From: Paramecium sonneborni
Taxonomy: Eukaryota; Ciliophora; Oligohymenophorea; Peniculida; Parameciidae
DNA length: 64,000 nucleotides
Reading direction: 5' to 3'
NCBI GenBank assembly: GCA_905182985.1
Contig: CAJJDN010000080.1
Location: 146,519 to 210,518, forward strand
Numbering within the stretch: position 1 is the stretch's first letter; every line of letters starts with the position of its first letter. Below, piece after piece: positions 13,948-26,028 of this stretch. Made by a program: the position numbers and the translations under genes. The notes beneath the pieces were generated by a model, which saw only the letters and a program-made list of their open reading frames with translations, searched no databases and had not been told where the DNA came from.

Positions 13948-14877
13948 ATGGAATCATACAAGAAATTGAAAATAGATTCATTTGATTATTATGATCCTCC
14001 TGAGAATTATTAGCCACCTGTTTAATAGTTGGATTAGAATAAAGTGATAGAAGCATATAAAACATTGATTATGTTGAAAAATCATATGTTTAAAGTGAAT
14101 CTTCTACTTTCTCATGAGGAAGAGAATTCAACAATAGCTGAATTAAACAACATTAAGGATGAATTATTATTAGCTAAAGAAGCATAAGAGAAAGAAATTG
14201 CATCACTATAAAAAACATAAGATAATTTGTTTAGTGTAAATAGACTAAATGGTGAAGACATTGATAAATTAGCAAAAGCATATCATGAATAAGATAGAAA
14301 ATGGTATAATGCAAAGCTAATTTAAATTGATACAGAGGAATAAGAAGCAGATATCTAATTTATTGGTTATTAAGAAGTAGTAAAAATGCATGCCATTTTT
14401 ATAAAAGTTCAACCTATACCAGATAGTAAATTATTCACTGTAGGATAGTAATGTGAAGCAATTTATTCTTCAGATGGTCGATATTATTTAGGAACAATTG
14501 AAAAAGTGACAGAAGAAGGATATCATATAAGATTTAAGAAAAATTCAAATAGAGAAATTGTACCTTTGATTTATCTAAGGGAAGCAAAGAAATAATTAAA
14601 TGATTCTAAAAAAATGAACTTTGAAGAAATGGATGAATTTTTAGTACCAGACAATTTGAAAATTTTACCTACTGATAATGAATAATAAAGATAAGCTAAA
14701 AAGAAGAAAATTAAGGCTATGAAATAAACATTTAAATTGTCTAAAATTACTAAATATGCTTAAGAGAAATAATCATCTTGGCAATCTTTCAGTTAGAAAA
14801 TTTCAACACTCAAACCAGATTTAGGATAAAAAGCAGAAAGCATTTATAGATAAAAATGTGATTAGTTGAAAGAATGA
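13948..14877 (+). CDS. SMNDC1: Tudor-domain splicing factor, SPF30/SMNDC1 homologue
   Basis: A 309-aa protein from an intronless frame (ATG 13948, TGA 14875-14877). An acidic N-terminal helical region (residues about 30-100) is followed by a first Tudor-like unit (about 105-158) and a clear second Tudor (about 160-220) starting FTVGQQCEAIYSSDGRYYLG. A basic Lys/Gln-rich linker and a tail with a WQSF motif resemble the Trp-Gln-Gln-Phe of human SPF30. SPF30 is a nuclear factor that binds symmetric dimethyl-arginine on Sm proteins and helps tri-snRNP join the spliceosome. A genome with very many tiny introns would need it. NAT10 lies 45 bp downstream on the same strand, but the two functions are not linked. 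Confidence 0.88.
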
Positions 14878-14922
14878 TAAATTATATATATACATATATA
14901 TATATAATTTAATTTGTGATTA

Positions 14923-17865
14923 ATGAAAAAAAAACTTGATTCTTAAATATAAGCTCTTGTTTAATCAGGAATCAATGAACACATTCGTTCAATATTTGTA
15001 ATGATTGGAGATAGAAGCAAATATTAAGTTGCAACAATGCATTAATTGTTAAGTAAACTGAGTATGATATAAAAACCAAAAGTATTATGGTGTTACAAGA
15101 AAGTATGTTTACTATAATAAAATAAAGGATTTAGGATTTACAACTCATAAAAAGAAGAGAGAAACAGAAATCAAAAATTAATAAATGAAAGAGGAAACTT
15201 AATTGAATGAACCTTTTAATTTATTTTTGTCTTCAAATGAAATTAGATATTGTTATTATGCAGAAACATAAAAGGTCTTGGGAAATACATATAATATGTT
15301 AATTTTATAAGATTTTGAAGCATTAACACCAAATATACTTTGTAGAACTGTTGAAACTATAGCAGGAGGAGGAATAATCATATTCTTAATTAAAACAATG
15401 TCTTCATTAAAATAATTGTATTCTCTAACTATGGATGTTCATTCCAGATTGAGAACTCCTAGCTTTAAAGAAATATAACCAAGATTCAATGAGCGTTTTA
15501 TAATCAGTTTGAGTAGATGTTAAAGATGTCTCTTTGTTGATGATGAATTGAATCTTTTACCAGTTTCTTCAACTGCTCTAGAGAAAATTGAGTAAGGGAC
15601 TCCTATCAATAATAATTAAGTATCTGATTTTGCTTAAACTGTTCCAAATGAAATAGCTTAAAGATTAATTAAAAATTGTAAGACATTAGATTAAGCTAAA
15701 ATAATCTTAGGATTGATTGATTCTTTACAAGAAAAGGTTTTTAGATACACAATTTCTATTAGTGCAGCAAGAGGTAGAGGTAAATCTGCTGCTATAGGAA
15801 TGGCTGCTGCTGCTGCTCTTAAATTAGGATTTAGTAATATATTTGTAACTGCACCTTCCCCAGAAAATTTAGTTACTTTCTTTGAATTTCTTATTTCAAG
15901 TTTAGAAATTTTAGATTTTAGATAAAATTAACACTTTGATGTTATTTAATCAACTAATCCTGATTTTAATAATGCAGTAATCAGAGTTAATGCATATAAA
16001 ACACATAGACAGTTTGTATAATATATCCAACCATAAGATTTTGTAAAAGTAGCTAACAATGCTGATTTAGTATTTTGTGATGAAGCAGCTGCAATTCCAA
16101 TATAATTTGTAAAATCCATGTTCGGAAGTCATACTCTAGTGCTTTCAAGTACAATCAACGGATATGAAGGAACAGGTAGATCACTATCATTAAAATTGTT
16201 ATAAAAATTAAGAGAAAACAAACCCACAGGACAAGCAAGATTATTAAAAGAATTATAAATGAATGACCCTATAAGATATAGTAATAAAGATATAGTTGAG
16301 AAATGGTTATATGAATTGTTATTATTAGATGCAAGTGAAGCACCTAAGTTATAAAAAGGATTACCACATCCAAATGATTGCGAATTATATTTATGCAATA
16401 GAGATACTTTATTTTCATCATAGAAAACAAGTGAAAAGTTTCTATTTAATTTAATGTCACTGTTTATTTCTTCGCATTACAAGAACTCCCCTAATGATTT
16501 ATAATTATTATCAGATGCACCAGCTCATGCAGTATTTGTATTATTGGGTCCATTGCCAACTGATAAAACAATGCCAGATATTCTATGTGCAGTATAAGTA
16601 TGTTTCGAAGGAGCAATTCCTAAGGACTTAGTAGATTAAGTTACAAATTAATAAAAACCTTCAGGAGATTTAATACCTTGGACTCTAAGTAAATATTATT
16701 TGGATAATTAATTTCCATAATATTCAGGTGTTAGAGTAATTAGAATTGCAACACATCCAAATGCACAGAAAATGGGATATGGAAGCAAGGCTATGGAATT
16801 ATTAAATAGATTTTGTAAAGGTGAAATATTGGATCATTCAGCATAATTAATACATATAGATTTTAGAGAATAAGTAAATATTGATGATGATAAAGACAAT
16901 TCAATTTAACCTAAAAAGAAACTACCTCCTCTTTTAAAAAAGTTAAGTGAAGTTTATCCACCTTAAATTGATTATTTAGGAGTATCTTTTGGATTAACAT
17001 AAGAATTATATAAATTTTGGAGTAAAAATGAATTTTCTCCAGCTTATTTAAGTTTGAGAAAGAATGATACTACTGGAGAATATACATGTATAGTTTTAAG
17101 ATCAGTAAAGGAGGATGGATCTGGAATTGATAATTTATGCAAGGCGTTTAGTTTAGATTTTAGAAATAGATTCATGAATTTATTAGGTTATGATTTTAAA
17201 GATTTAGAACCATATCTTTGCATTGACATTTTGAAAGCTAATGTAACAACAAGTAATATAGATGAAGATATCGAAATTGCAAAAGATGATAATATTATTA
17301 CAAAAGAAGAACTTCGTTAATAGTTAAGTTTAAGCGATTATGCTAGACTTGAAAATTATTGTAAAAGTATGGCAGACTTTTATTTAATACTTGATATCTT
17401 GCCAACTATTTGCAAGTATTTATGTTTTTGTATTTATATAATAGAATATTCTTTGCCTAAAAGTGTGGTAAAGCAATAAGAATGAGTAGAACCTAAGCAG
17501 CCTTATTATTAGCTATGGGATTATAATTTAAAAACATTGAAATAGCTAGTGACTAGTTAGATAATGCAGTCAATTAATCATTACCATTATTCAATAAAGC
17601 TATGAGGAAAATGAGAAATTTTATTAAAATGGTTTTAGATGAAGAATAATAATAATAGTAAAAAACTAAACCAAAACAATCATAATAATCATCAACTAAA
17701 TAAACAGTTATACAATAAAAAAGAGGAAAAGTTAATTATTAAATAGATGGATAAATAGATTAAGAAGATATTTAATAAGATCTTAAGACTGGTGATGTTG
17801 TCACTTTAGGAAGATCAAAAGATTCAGCTTATATAAATTATAAAAAGAAAGTAAAATTAGATTGA
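14923..17865 (+). CDS. NAT10: RNA cytidine acetyltransferase NAT10/Kre33
   Basis: A 962-aa protein after removal of two introns: a 25-nt one near 15106 and a 29-nt one near 17416. It aligns with human NAT10 along its whole length: the N-terminal MIGDRSKYQVATMHQLLSK region, the Walker A motif AARGRGKSAA (about residue 272), DEAAAIP (Walker B), the GTGRSLSLKL block, and the GNAT acetyl-CoA site RIATHPNAQKMGYGSKA (about residue 600). The C-terminal tail is Gln/Lys-rich. The enzyme uses ATP and acetyl-CoA to make N4-acetylcytidine in 18S rRNA and, with an adaptor, in tRNA. It acts in the nucleolus. The second intron lies within an otherwise well-conserved stretch; unspliced mRNA would run into a stop soon after it. 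Confidence 0.97.
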
Positions 17866-17926
17866 TTATTCTTTTATGTACAATATATATAAGAATTGAT
17901 TCATTATGAATAAATATATATTTTAA

Positions 17927-20900
17927 TCATTCAACAAAATAATCATAGTCATAAATTTATGGAGCATTAATTGGTGATCCATCAATCTCATACAATAATT
18001 TAGTAACATTTTCTTATAAAAAATTGGTTTACTTTTTAGATTATCTAATTTATGGAATGATTATCTAAATATTATTATTTTATTTGATTATACTTTATTT
18101 TCATCTACAATTTAATAATATTCCTATAATTATCCTATAATATGTTATAATTTTAAGGCTAACTATTCTGAACTGATTACCGCTTTATTTTAACCATACT
18201 TCTCGGCTACTCTAGCTAAGGCTTCAACGAATTCTTAATAACTCATTTAAATTTATCTATCTTAATTGATTTCATCTAAAACTAAAGGGACACTTAATGC
18301 AAATGCTATCAATACATTTCTCTCTGCATTTACATCATTTATCAATCCTGCTCTATTGAATAATTCTTTAAATGATTATGGAGATACAAAAATCTTATTT
18401 GTAAAATAATTTAATTATCTCATTTAAACACATTCCTAATACAACTATCTAAGAATTGACTAATTATTCTATATCACTCTATTACATTCAATACTCCAAT
18501 AGTATACATCACGCCAAGTCTATGATTCTTATACACTCTCAATCTTCTTCTATAATCCATCCAATTCATAAACCTTTTATAGAGCTTCAATTGGACTCAT
18601 TAAATGAGGAGTTTTACAATATTTATCCATTGACATTCTAACTAATATCTCTATAAATTAATGTCTCAATAATGCATGTGAAGTTGAAGTTCTCGTCTAA
18701 TTTATATATTTGGATGTTGTCTATCTAAATGATATATCCAAATCTTTTAAAAGATATGATTTATTATCAACAAATGAAGATTAAAATATGTCAGTAAAAA
18801 CATTTAATGAAATACTCCAAATTTCACCACTTGGAGAATAAGCACTATAATGTCTATAAGCTGACACCAAATCTCTATATATTCTATGTAAATACTATTT
18901 AACTTATATTAATTGATCCTATTCTTTTATTAATTTTGCTAATTAAGAATTATTCCAATCCCATTCAAAACAATCCGAAAATTCTTAATCAGAATCACGA
19001 TGACATTCTTTAAAAAAATTTTCTGTTTAATCAATGTTTTCTTCTACCGAATCATCAATTATAAGATCTAATATTCCACCATAATCTTTTATTCTAGGTT
19101 TACAATGAACACTAGGTTCATAATGTAATTCATCAAAAGATTATTTTTATCCCAAAACTATTTAATTACATTATTTAGGTCTTCGAAATGTTAGAGGTTT
19201 CTCATTAATCATATAAAACAAAACTTTCTTATTCTATTCTGCTTTAGGCCAATCAACAATATCATATTAACTACTAACTTGAGCTTATTTTAATAAAGGA
19301 CTTGAAAAGAAAAAACGAATTGGCTATTTTGATGGTACCATTCTTTATACATACCATATTTTATAAGAATTTGATTTTCGAGACATTGGTGATCTTTCTC
19401 TTTATTCATCATCCATCAATTCTAATTTTATTGGAGCATATCTTTCATGACTTAAATGGATGAATAAAGGTTCCTTTTTTATATCTAAATGATTTGGTTG
19501 CCATAGAAAAGTGCATTCTACCCAACCATCACATATCCAACATACCTCATTATAAAATTACGATTATCTTTAAATCTATTTTAAACCATCTATTCTTGGA
19601 ATTTAAAGCGCTCCAATAATTTCTGATTGATATTCTTCATTTTTCTTTAAAATTATATCTTTTTATTCTATCGTTGATTTTGTAATATTTAGAAATCCTA
19701 GATGATCTATTGAACTATGAAAATTGCCTGAAAAATGAAATCCAAATATATTATGATTATCTTCAAGTGATTTTGAAATAGCTTCTGATTGAGATTGGTT
19801 GAATTAATTATTAGAGAGATCTAGATGTATAAGATTACAATTCTTGGAAGAAAAGTAATCTGACCAATTTTAATTTGGCTATGATCTATTTTTTTAAGGA
19901 GATTAAGCATCATCTTTAAATCTGATACCAAGAGAATTGAATGATAAATCTAATACTTTTACATTGTAATTAATAAAAAGTGCTGCTATAATATACTAGC
20001 CTCAATCATTATTTAAAATAATATACCTCCAATTTAATGAATTCGATTCCAGTGTAAATAAATTTCACTAAGAGTTACATTCTTTTATAATAAACAATTA
20101 AATTCTGGCATAGATTTATCAGTAATTAGATTATGGGAAAGATTGAGTTTTTACATTATTGTGTTTTCTTAAAGCATTTTGAATAATTGTCTGCAACCAT
20201 CATCATTAAATTTATTGTTTTCTAAATTTAGATACTGCAATTAGCCATATCTTGTATTTAGAGCTTTTACAAATTCTTATCCTCCTTAACCCAAACTATT
20301 CCCTTATAAATTTAAACCCTTCAACTTTGTTGGAATCAATTAATTTAGACATTCACTAGATCTACTTGTAAGATTGTTGTTTTTCAAATTAACTTACTCA
20401 TAATAATCCAGAGTTAATTTTATACCTGAACACAAAACTTTTGCATATTTATCTCCCATACAAAAATTAGATGCATCAAGTATTTTATTGTTGTTTGTGT
20501 TTGGACGAATCAAACCAAGAGTTCTAGGCATTAATTTCTATTAATATGCTTATAAAATCAATATATTACTTCTGATTTTGAAGATTCTGCCNCCATTCTT
20601 TATACATACCATATTTTATAAGAATTTGATTTTCGAGACATTGGTGATCTTTCTCTTTATTCATCATCCATCAATTCTAATTTTATTGGAGCATATCTTT
20701 CATGACTTAAATGGATGAATAAAGGTTCCTTTTTTATATCTAAATGATTTGGTTGCCATAGAAAAGTGCATTCTACCCAACCATCACATATCCAACATAC
20801 CTCATTATAAAATTACGATTATCTTTAAATCTATTTTAAACCATCTATTCTTGGAATTTAAAGCGCTCCAATAATTTCTGATTGATATTCTTCATTTTTC

Positions 20901-22232
20901 TTTAAAATTATATCTTTTTATTCTATCGTTGATTTTGTAATATTTAGAAATCCTAGATGATCTATTGAACTATGAAAATTGCCTGAAAAATGAAATCCAA
21001 ATATATTATGATTATCTTCAAGTGATTTTGAAATAGCTTCTGATTGAGATTGGTTGAATTAATTATTAGAGAGATCTAGATGTATAAGATTACAATTCTT
21101 GGAAGAAAAGTAATCTGACCAATTTTAATTTGGCTATGATCTATTTTTTTAAGGAGATTAAGCATCATCTTTAAATCTGATACCAAGAGAATTGAATGAT
21201 AAATCTAATACTTTTACATTGTAATTAATAAAAAGTGCTGCTATAATATACTAGCCTCAATCATTATTTAAAATAATATACCTCCAATTTAATGAATTCG
21301 ATTCCAGTGTAAATAAATTTCACTAAGAGTTACATTCTTTTATAATAAACAATTAAATTCTGGCATAGATTTATCAGTAATTAGATTATGGGAAAGATTG
21401 AGTTTTTACATTATTGTGTTTTCTTAAAGCATTTTGAATAATTGTCTGCAACCATCATCATTAAATTTATTGTTTTCTAAATTTAGATACTGCAATTAGC
21501 CATATCTTGTATTTAGAGCTTTTACAAATTCTTATCCTCCTTAACCCAAACTATTCCCTTATAAATTTAAACCCTTCAACTTTGTTGGAATCAATTAATT
21601 TAGACATTCACTAGATCTACTTGTAAGATTGTTGTTTTTCAAATTAACTTACTCATAATAATCCAGAGTTAATTTTATACCTGAACACAAAACTTTTGCA
21701 TATTTATCTCCCATACAAAAATTAGATGCATCAAGTATTTTATTGTTGTTTGTGTTTGGACGAATCAAACCAAGAGTTCTAGGCATTAATTTCTATTAAT
21801 ATGCTTATAAAATCAATATATTACTTCTGATTTTGAAGATTCTGCCACACTACTAAATAAAGACATTTTCTGATTCTGATAGAGAGTTTTCTTCTATAAA
21901 ATAGTGTCAATTTTCTTATAGATATTTCTGAAGGTTTAAGGAGCTGCTGAATCAAATGGTTTAATATTGTAGGCATTAAATTCAAGTTAATCATCTTGAG
22001 TCTGGATTTCGTCAAATTCCATTAATGATGGAAATTTTTGTTTAACCTTCTTGACTTTGATTTTACTGTTATTCTAAGATCTAGATGATTTCATGCCTTT
22101 CAATTATCTAAATGTATCATTAATTGGAGGTATTAATTGAAGTGGAGTAAATTTAGACTATGGTTCATATTAGCTTGGAGCATCTTTTTTGTTTATTGAA
22201 TTTTCAATATAAGGTTAAGCTGATTTTTACAT
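17927..22232 (-). CDS. leucine-rich-repeat protein (gene split by assembly overlap)
   Basis: Starts at the ATG at 22232 and ends at TGA 17927-17929. Once the 1,255-bp assembly overlap is collapsed and introns of 32, 26 and 29 nt are removed, the protein is 987 aa, an exact multiple of three. Residues about 150-450 hold RNI-type leucine-rich repeats with L-x-L-x2-N/H-N cores. The C-terminal half is not repeated; it has a Trp/Cys-rich patch (WICDGWVECTFLW) and a helical EF-hand-like region near residues 840-930. LRR proteins of this shape are common in ciliates as scaffolds or ciliary adaptors, and no enzyme motif is seen. As assembled, the frame runs straight through the N, so a gene caller would produce a false internal repeat of about 399 residues. 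Confidence 0.8.
19338..20591. repeat. first copy of exact 1,254-bp duplication (assembly overlap)
   Basis: This segment recurs at 20593-21846 with an offset of 1,255 bp. I saw no difference at any place I compared, including inside introns. It ends directly at the single N at 20592. Confidence 0.9.
20592..20592. other. single N: contig join
   Basis: The only ambiguous base in the window. The left contig ends with ...attctgcc and the right contig begins with ccattcttta, which already occurs 1,255 bp to the left. This fits a scaffold join whose negative gap was written as one N. Confidence 0.9.
20593..21846. repeat. second copy of exact 1,254-bp duplication (assembly overlap)
   Basis: Repeat of 19338-20591. 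After 21846 the sequence continues with acactac..., giving the natural continuation of the LRR coding region that the first copy lacks. Confidence 0.9.
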
Positions 22233-22263
22233 GAATTTATTTATATATTATATATAATAATAA

Positions 22264-23557
22264 TCAATCTTCTTCTTGTATAGGCAATCCTTATAAACTA
22301 GACTTGATAGCAGTCAATTATTTAGAATTGATTTGTGGGTTTTTCTCTAAAATAGTTTAACAACGCTTCCAAATAAAGTAAGCTGCTTTTGGTCTGTTAA
22401 GTAATTTATTAGCATTAGCCATTTAGTTTAACGAAAACACCAATTTAGAATGTTCTTAACCGCATAGTTTTTCATAGATTAATAATGCATTAGAATGTTA
22501 TTGAATAGATTATTCATATTTTCCGATATTGAATAAAGCACAACCTAGATTGTTATAGGAGAGTGCTTAGTATTAATTAAGAGGGCCTAAAAGTACTTAA
22601 CTGATTTCTCCTATTAATTGAAAATAATACATAGCTTATTATTCCTAAATAGGAAAATAAAGAATACCTTTTTAGAGGAGAGCAAGAGACGTCCTTTTTC
22701 ATTAATTGAATCAATAGTTTCAAAATTATGTAATCCAAAGGCCTTGATTTTCATCTTATAAGCCTAATCATGATATTTTTATGCTTCTTGGACAAGATTC
22801 TAACTAAAATTAATTTTAGCAACAAGTTCCATAGCAATAGCAATATCAGGATGATCACGTGGCAACAACATCTCTCTTTGCTGTAAACAACTAACAACTA
22901 ATTAACATTTGATTTACATACTCTAATGCAAAATCTAGTCCATATTTACTTCTATCTGTATCCATATATAGTCTAGCTTTAAGAAACAGAATATTAGTTT
23001 TGAGTAAATCATTTTGAAGTGATGGATTGAGTTAATTAGCTAATTATTCAGCTTAATTGATTGAGATTTCAGCATCATCATAAATACACCAAGCTCTTTA
23101 AGAATTGGCAATATTAATAAAGATCTCAATTTTATAATGAGTTAATTAATTTGGCACAACATTCAAGAGTCTTTTTAACAAATGAATTGAATCAAGATAT
23201 CTAATCTATTTAAGAGATATTTTTGTACCGACAGAGCCAAAAATTGATCCTCTAATATGTAAGGATATTCAATATAAATAGATTCATATTTGCAAAATCT
23301 TTTAGATAAAAGAAAGCACATTGAACACATTCTTTTGAGATATCTAATAAACTTAACTTCAAAGCCACACTTCCATACTCAGTATAAAATGCAGCTAAAA
23401 ATTCAATATTATATGCTCTTTTTTGAAATACCTTAAAGGATGGATCATAAGTCTCAAGATCCCTTCCTAATTACTTAAGTTGTTCATAGGCTTTTTTGTA
23501 TTGACCCTTAAAATTTTACTCCTGAATTTATTTTAATGATTGCTCTAAAACATTCAT
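22264..23557 (-). CDS. TPR-repeat protein with probable one-base frameshift
   Basis: Starts at the ATG at 23557 and ends at TGA 22264-22266, with introns of 23, 31 and 23 nt. Helix pairs typical of tetratricopeptide repeats run through the C-terminal two thirds (for example ALSYNNLGCALFNIGKYEQS), so it is a protein-interaction scaffold of about 405 aa. The exon sum is one base short of a multiple of three. At 23289-23291 (AAA on the coding strand) one extra A would join the two good frames without a break. An alternative is a 35-nt intron just upstream, but it is long for this genome and gives poorer sequence. Binding partner unknown. The next gene upstream starts only 28 bp away. Confidence 0.7.
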
Positions 23558-23585
23558 TATTTATAATTAAAATATTGTATTGCAA

Positions 23586-24460
23586 TCATTATTTTATAAT
23601 TAATATATTGTCAATCAATGTAAATAAGCTTCCTTTATAAGTGAAATTAACATCTAAACTTAAACCTGGTCCTTTAATTATCAATTCAATTGCTCCATTA
23701 TCTAAATATTATTCAGCAAATTTTTATAATTTCCCATAGATTGCAAATTTAAATGGTAATTGTATACTTGGTTATGCAAAACCCAAATCATACTAAATCT
23801 TATCTACTTCTATTTAAGCTTAAGCATTCTCTAACAATTACAAATATAATAATATTTGACTTAAATATTTTTATTATAAAAAGAAAGGCAAAATTTCCTA
23901 TTTGCATAACTTAAGATTTTCTAGTAATTTTAGAGCATCTTTTTGAAATTCTGCTTTGCCTTATACTTCTAAATTCATTTAATACACAGCATTAGAAATA
24001 CTCTCACTTAATTTTTAAATTGATAAATCAGTCTCAATAACTAACTCAACCTCCTCTCTTTCTTACGATCTTTCCATAATCTCTTTAATAAATTAACAAA
24101 TCTCCATGAACTCCTATAATTCAACTTAATTAGCATATTTAAATGTTATATATGCATAATGTTCGTCAACATGATAACTAAGTGCAAAGGTAGGCTTCAA
24201 AAAATCACGAATTTATTTCCTAAGATCTTCTACATTCTTTATTACACAAATGATGTTAAAATAGTGTAACAGCTTTTACACCTTTCTTTGAATTCACTAT
24301 CAGCAGTTTTTACATCAATGTTACTCTTTACTTTTAATTTAAGTACTATTTCATAATCTTCACTTTTTGTTTAGGAGTAATGTATTTTCAAACACATATT
24401 CTTTTCTATCACTTTTCCCAAAATTATCTTAAAATCATATTTGTTTCCCTATTGATTCAT
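23586..24460 (-). CDS. unknown protein, 282 aa
   Basis: Starts at the ATG at 24460 and ends at TGA 23586-23588. One 26-nt intron (GTAATAAAG...TTAG) makes an exact frame. The protein begins with a beta-rich stretch (about residues 5-55) of alternating charged and hydrophobic residues, followed by long amphipathic helices (about 65-190) and a C-terminal mixed region. No membrane segment, Cys cluster or nucleotide-binding motif is seen. I do not recognise the family. It is divergently arranged with the NT-C2 gene, with only 27 bp between the two start codons, so the two may share a promoter. Confidence 0.7.
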
Positions 24461-24487
24461 TATTTAATTAACTGATTCTCAATTCAA
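24461..24487. promoter_or_regulatory. 27-bp divergent inter-start region
   Basis: Only 27 bp separate the start codons of the minus-strand unknown gene and the plus-strand NT-C2 gene. Both 5' UTRs must be tiny, or the transcripts overlap. No known motif is seen; inferred from layout only. Confidence 0.35.
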
Positions 24488-25976
24488 ATGAAAGCTTTCC
24501 GCTATTAAGTTACTCTCAATATTAGCAAAGTAGAGCTCTCTGTTAAATTTCCTTGTACTTTATAAGTTATGTGGAAAAGAGGACTCAACAAATGTTTAAC
24601 AAGAACCAAAGAAAAAACTAGAAATACTTTTATTGTTAACGAAGTACTTACTCTTGATTTCAATGTTGCAGAAAACACTTAAAAAAAAACACATCTTATC
24701 ACTCTTCTTAATGTTGATGGATAATCAAAACTTGCTGGAGTTGTTAATTTTAATATTAATGAAACTATGCCAATTGAAGGATAATGTGCACTTAATCTAG
24801 AAAGAAGTCCTGATCCTAATGCTAAAATATACTTTACATATCAAGTTGTCAATCTAGGAGAAACTGATCTTAGTGATAGTAGAACCAGTGAATCATTTCA
24901 TCAAAAAACACTTGCAGAATCATTCGGTTTTGAAAAAGAGAATCAAAATCAAAAAATTCTTAGTCAAAAGAAATCTTCCACTTAATAAATATCCAATTAT
25001 GAAGTTTAATTAACCAAAGAATTATATGAAAAGAGTCTTAAAGATCTTGATCAATAAAAAATTAAAAATTCATAACTATTAGATTAAATTAATCTATTAT
25101 CAAATGAAAAATCAACCTATACTGATGAACTTAATAAATTGAAAAAATAAATTATCTAACTTTAAAATGAAAATTAATATCTAGAAGAATAATATGAATC
25201 ATCTAAATAAGAAATTATTAAATTCAAAGAAGCTGCTCAATAAATGACTTAACTTTAAGTATTGAATGAAAAAATGAATCATGAAATTGAAAATTATAAA
25301 ATTCAAAATTCTATCTTAGAAAATAAATACTAACAAACATTCAAAAAGGCTAAACAATTAGAAGAAAAAGTTGAATTTTCTCACTTTAATAAAATTGAAA
25401 GATCTACTAACACTTAATTTAATGAAATCCCAGAATATGTTTAATAGAATAATACTATAGCATAATTAGATGAATAAGTTAAGGAATATAAGAGAAAAAA
25501 TGATAAAATTACTTATGAGTTGCAATTCACAAATAATAAGTTAAAGACTTTAGAATAAGAATTATCATAAATGAAATGCTAAGTGATTCAATATCAAACT
25601 TAATAGACTCAATTAAAAGATTAATGTAACAAATATGAAACTGATAATACTAAATTAAAGATGTTGATCAAATAATTGGAATAGGATTAAAATAACAAAG
25701 AAAAGATCTAAAATAAAAGTTGCATTGACTTTCAGAAATAAGTTGACTCATTAAAAGATCAACTTAAATTGAATACTGAAAAAGTATCTAAGAATATATA
25801 TTTATTTTTTTTAGTTAGAGTAGGTGAAGGAGAAGTACCAATAAGCAAAAGAGCGCATTGAAAAATAAAATGATATAATTGAATAATAGAATGATGAACT
25901 CACTATGCAAAATATGACATTTCTTAAAGAATTATAATTAATTGCAAAAAGGTAGGAATAATTTGGAATAGTTTGA
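24488..25976 (+). CDS. NT-C2 domain coiled-coil protein, 485 aa
   Basis: ATG 24488, TGA 25974-25976, one 31-nt intron at 25784-25814. Residues 1-130 fit the NT-C2 (EEIG1/EHBP1-type) domain: a basic beta strand, the MWKRGL motif, and a later strand pair ending in IYFTYQVV. Such domains bind membranes or small GTPases in proteins of the endocytic recycling and cytoskeletal-linker type. The remaining 350 residues are a charged, Gln-rich coiled coil with no break. It may link a membrane to the cytoskeleton; this is inferred from the family. The start was chosen upstream of the Met at 24570 because the first NT-C2 strand lies between them. Confidence 0.82.
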
Positions 25977-26028
25977 AATTTTTACTTTTTAGTTATTTTT
26001 TGTTTTATTTATTAATTATCCGTTAAAA

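Noticed and set aside
19338..21846. True recent tandem duplication within the LRR gene
   Set aside because: Apparent complete identity including introns plus an N exactly at the junction fits an unmerged contig overlap better.
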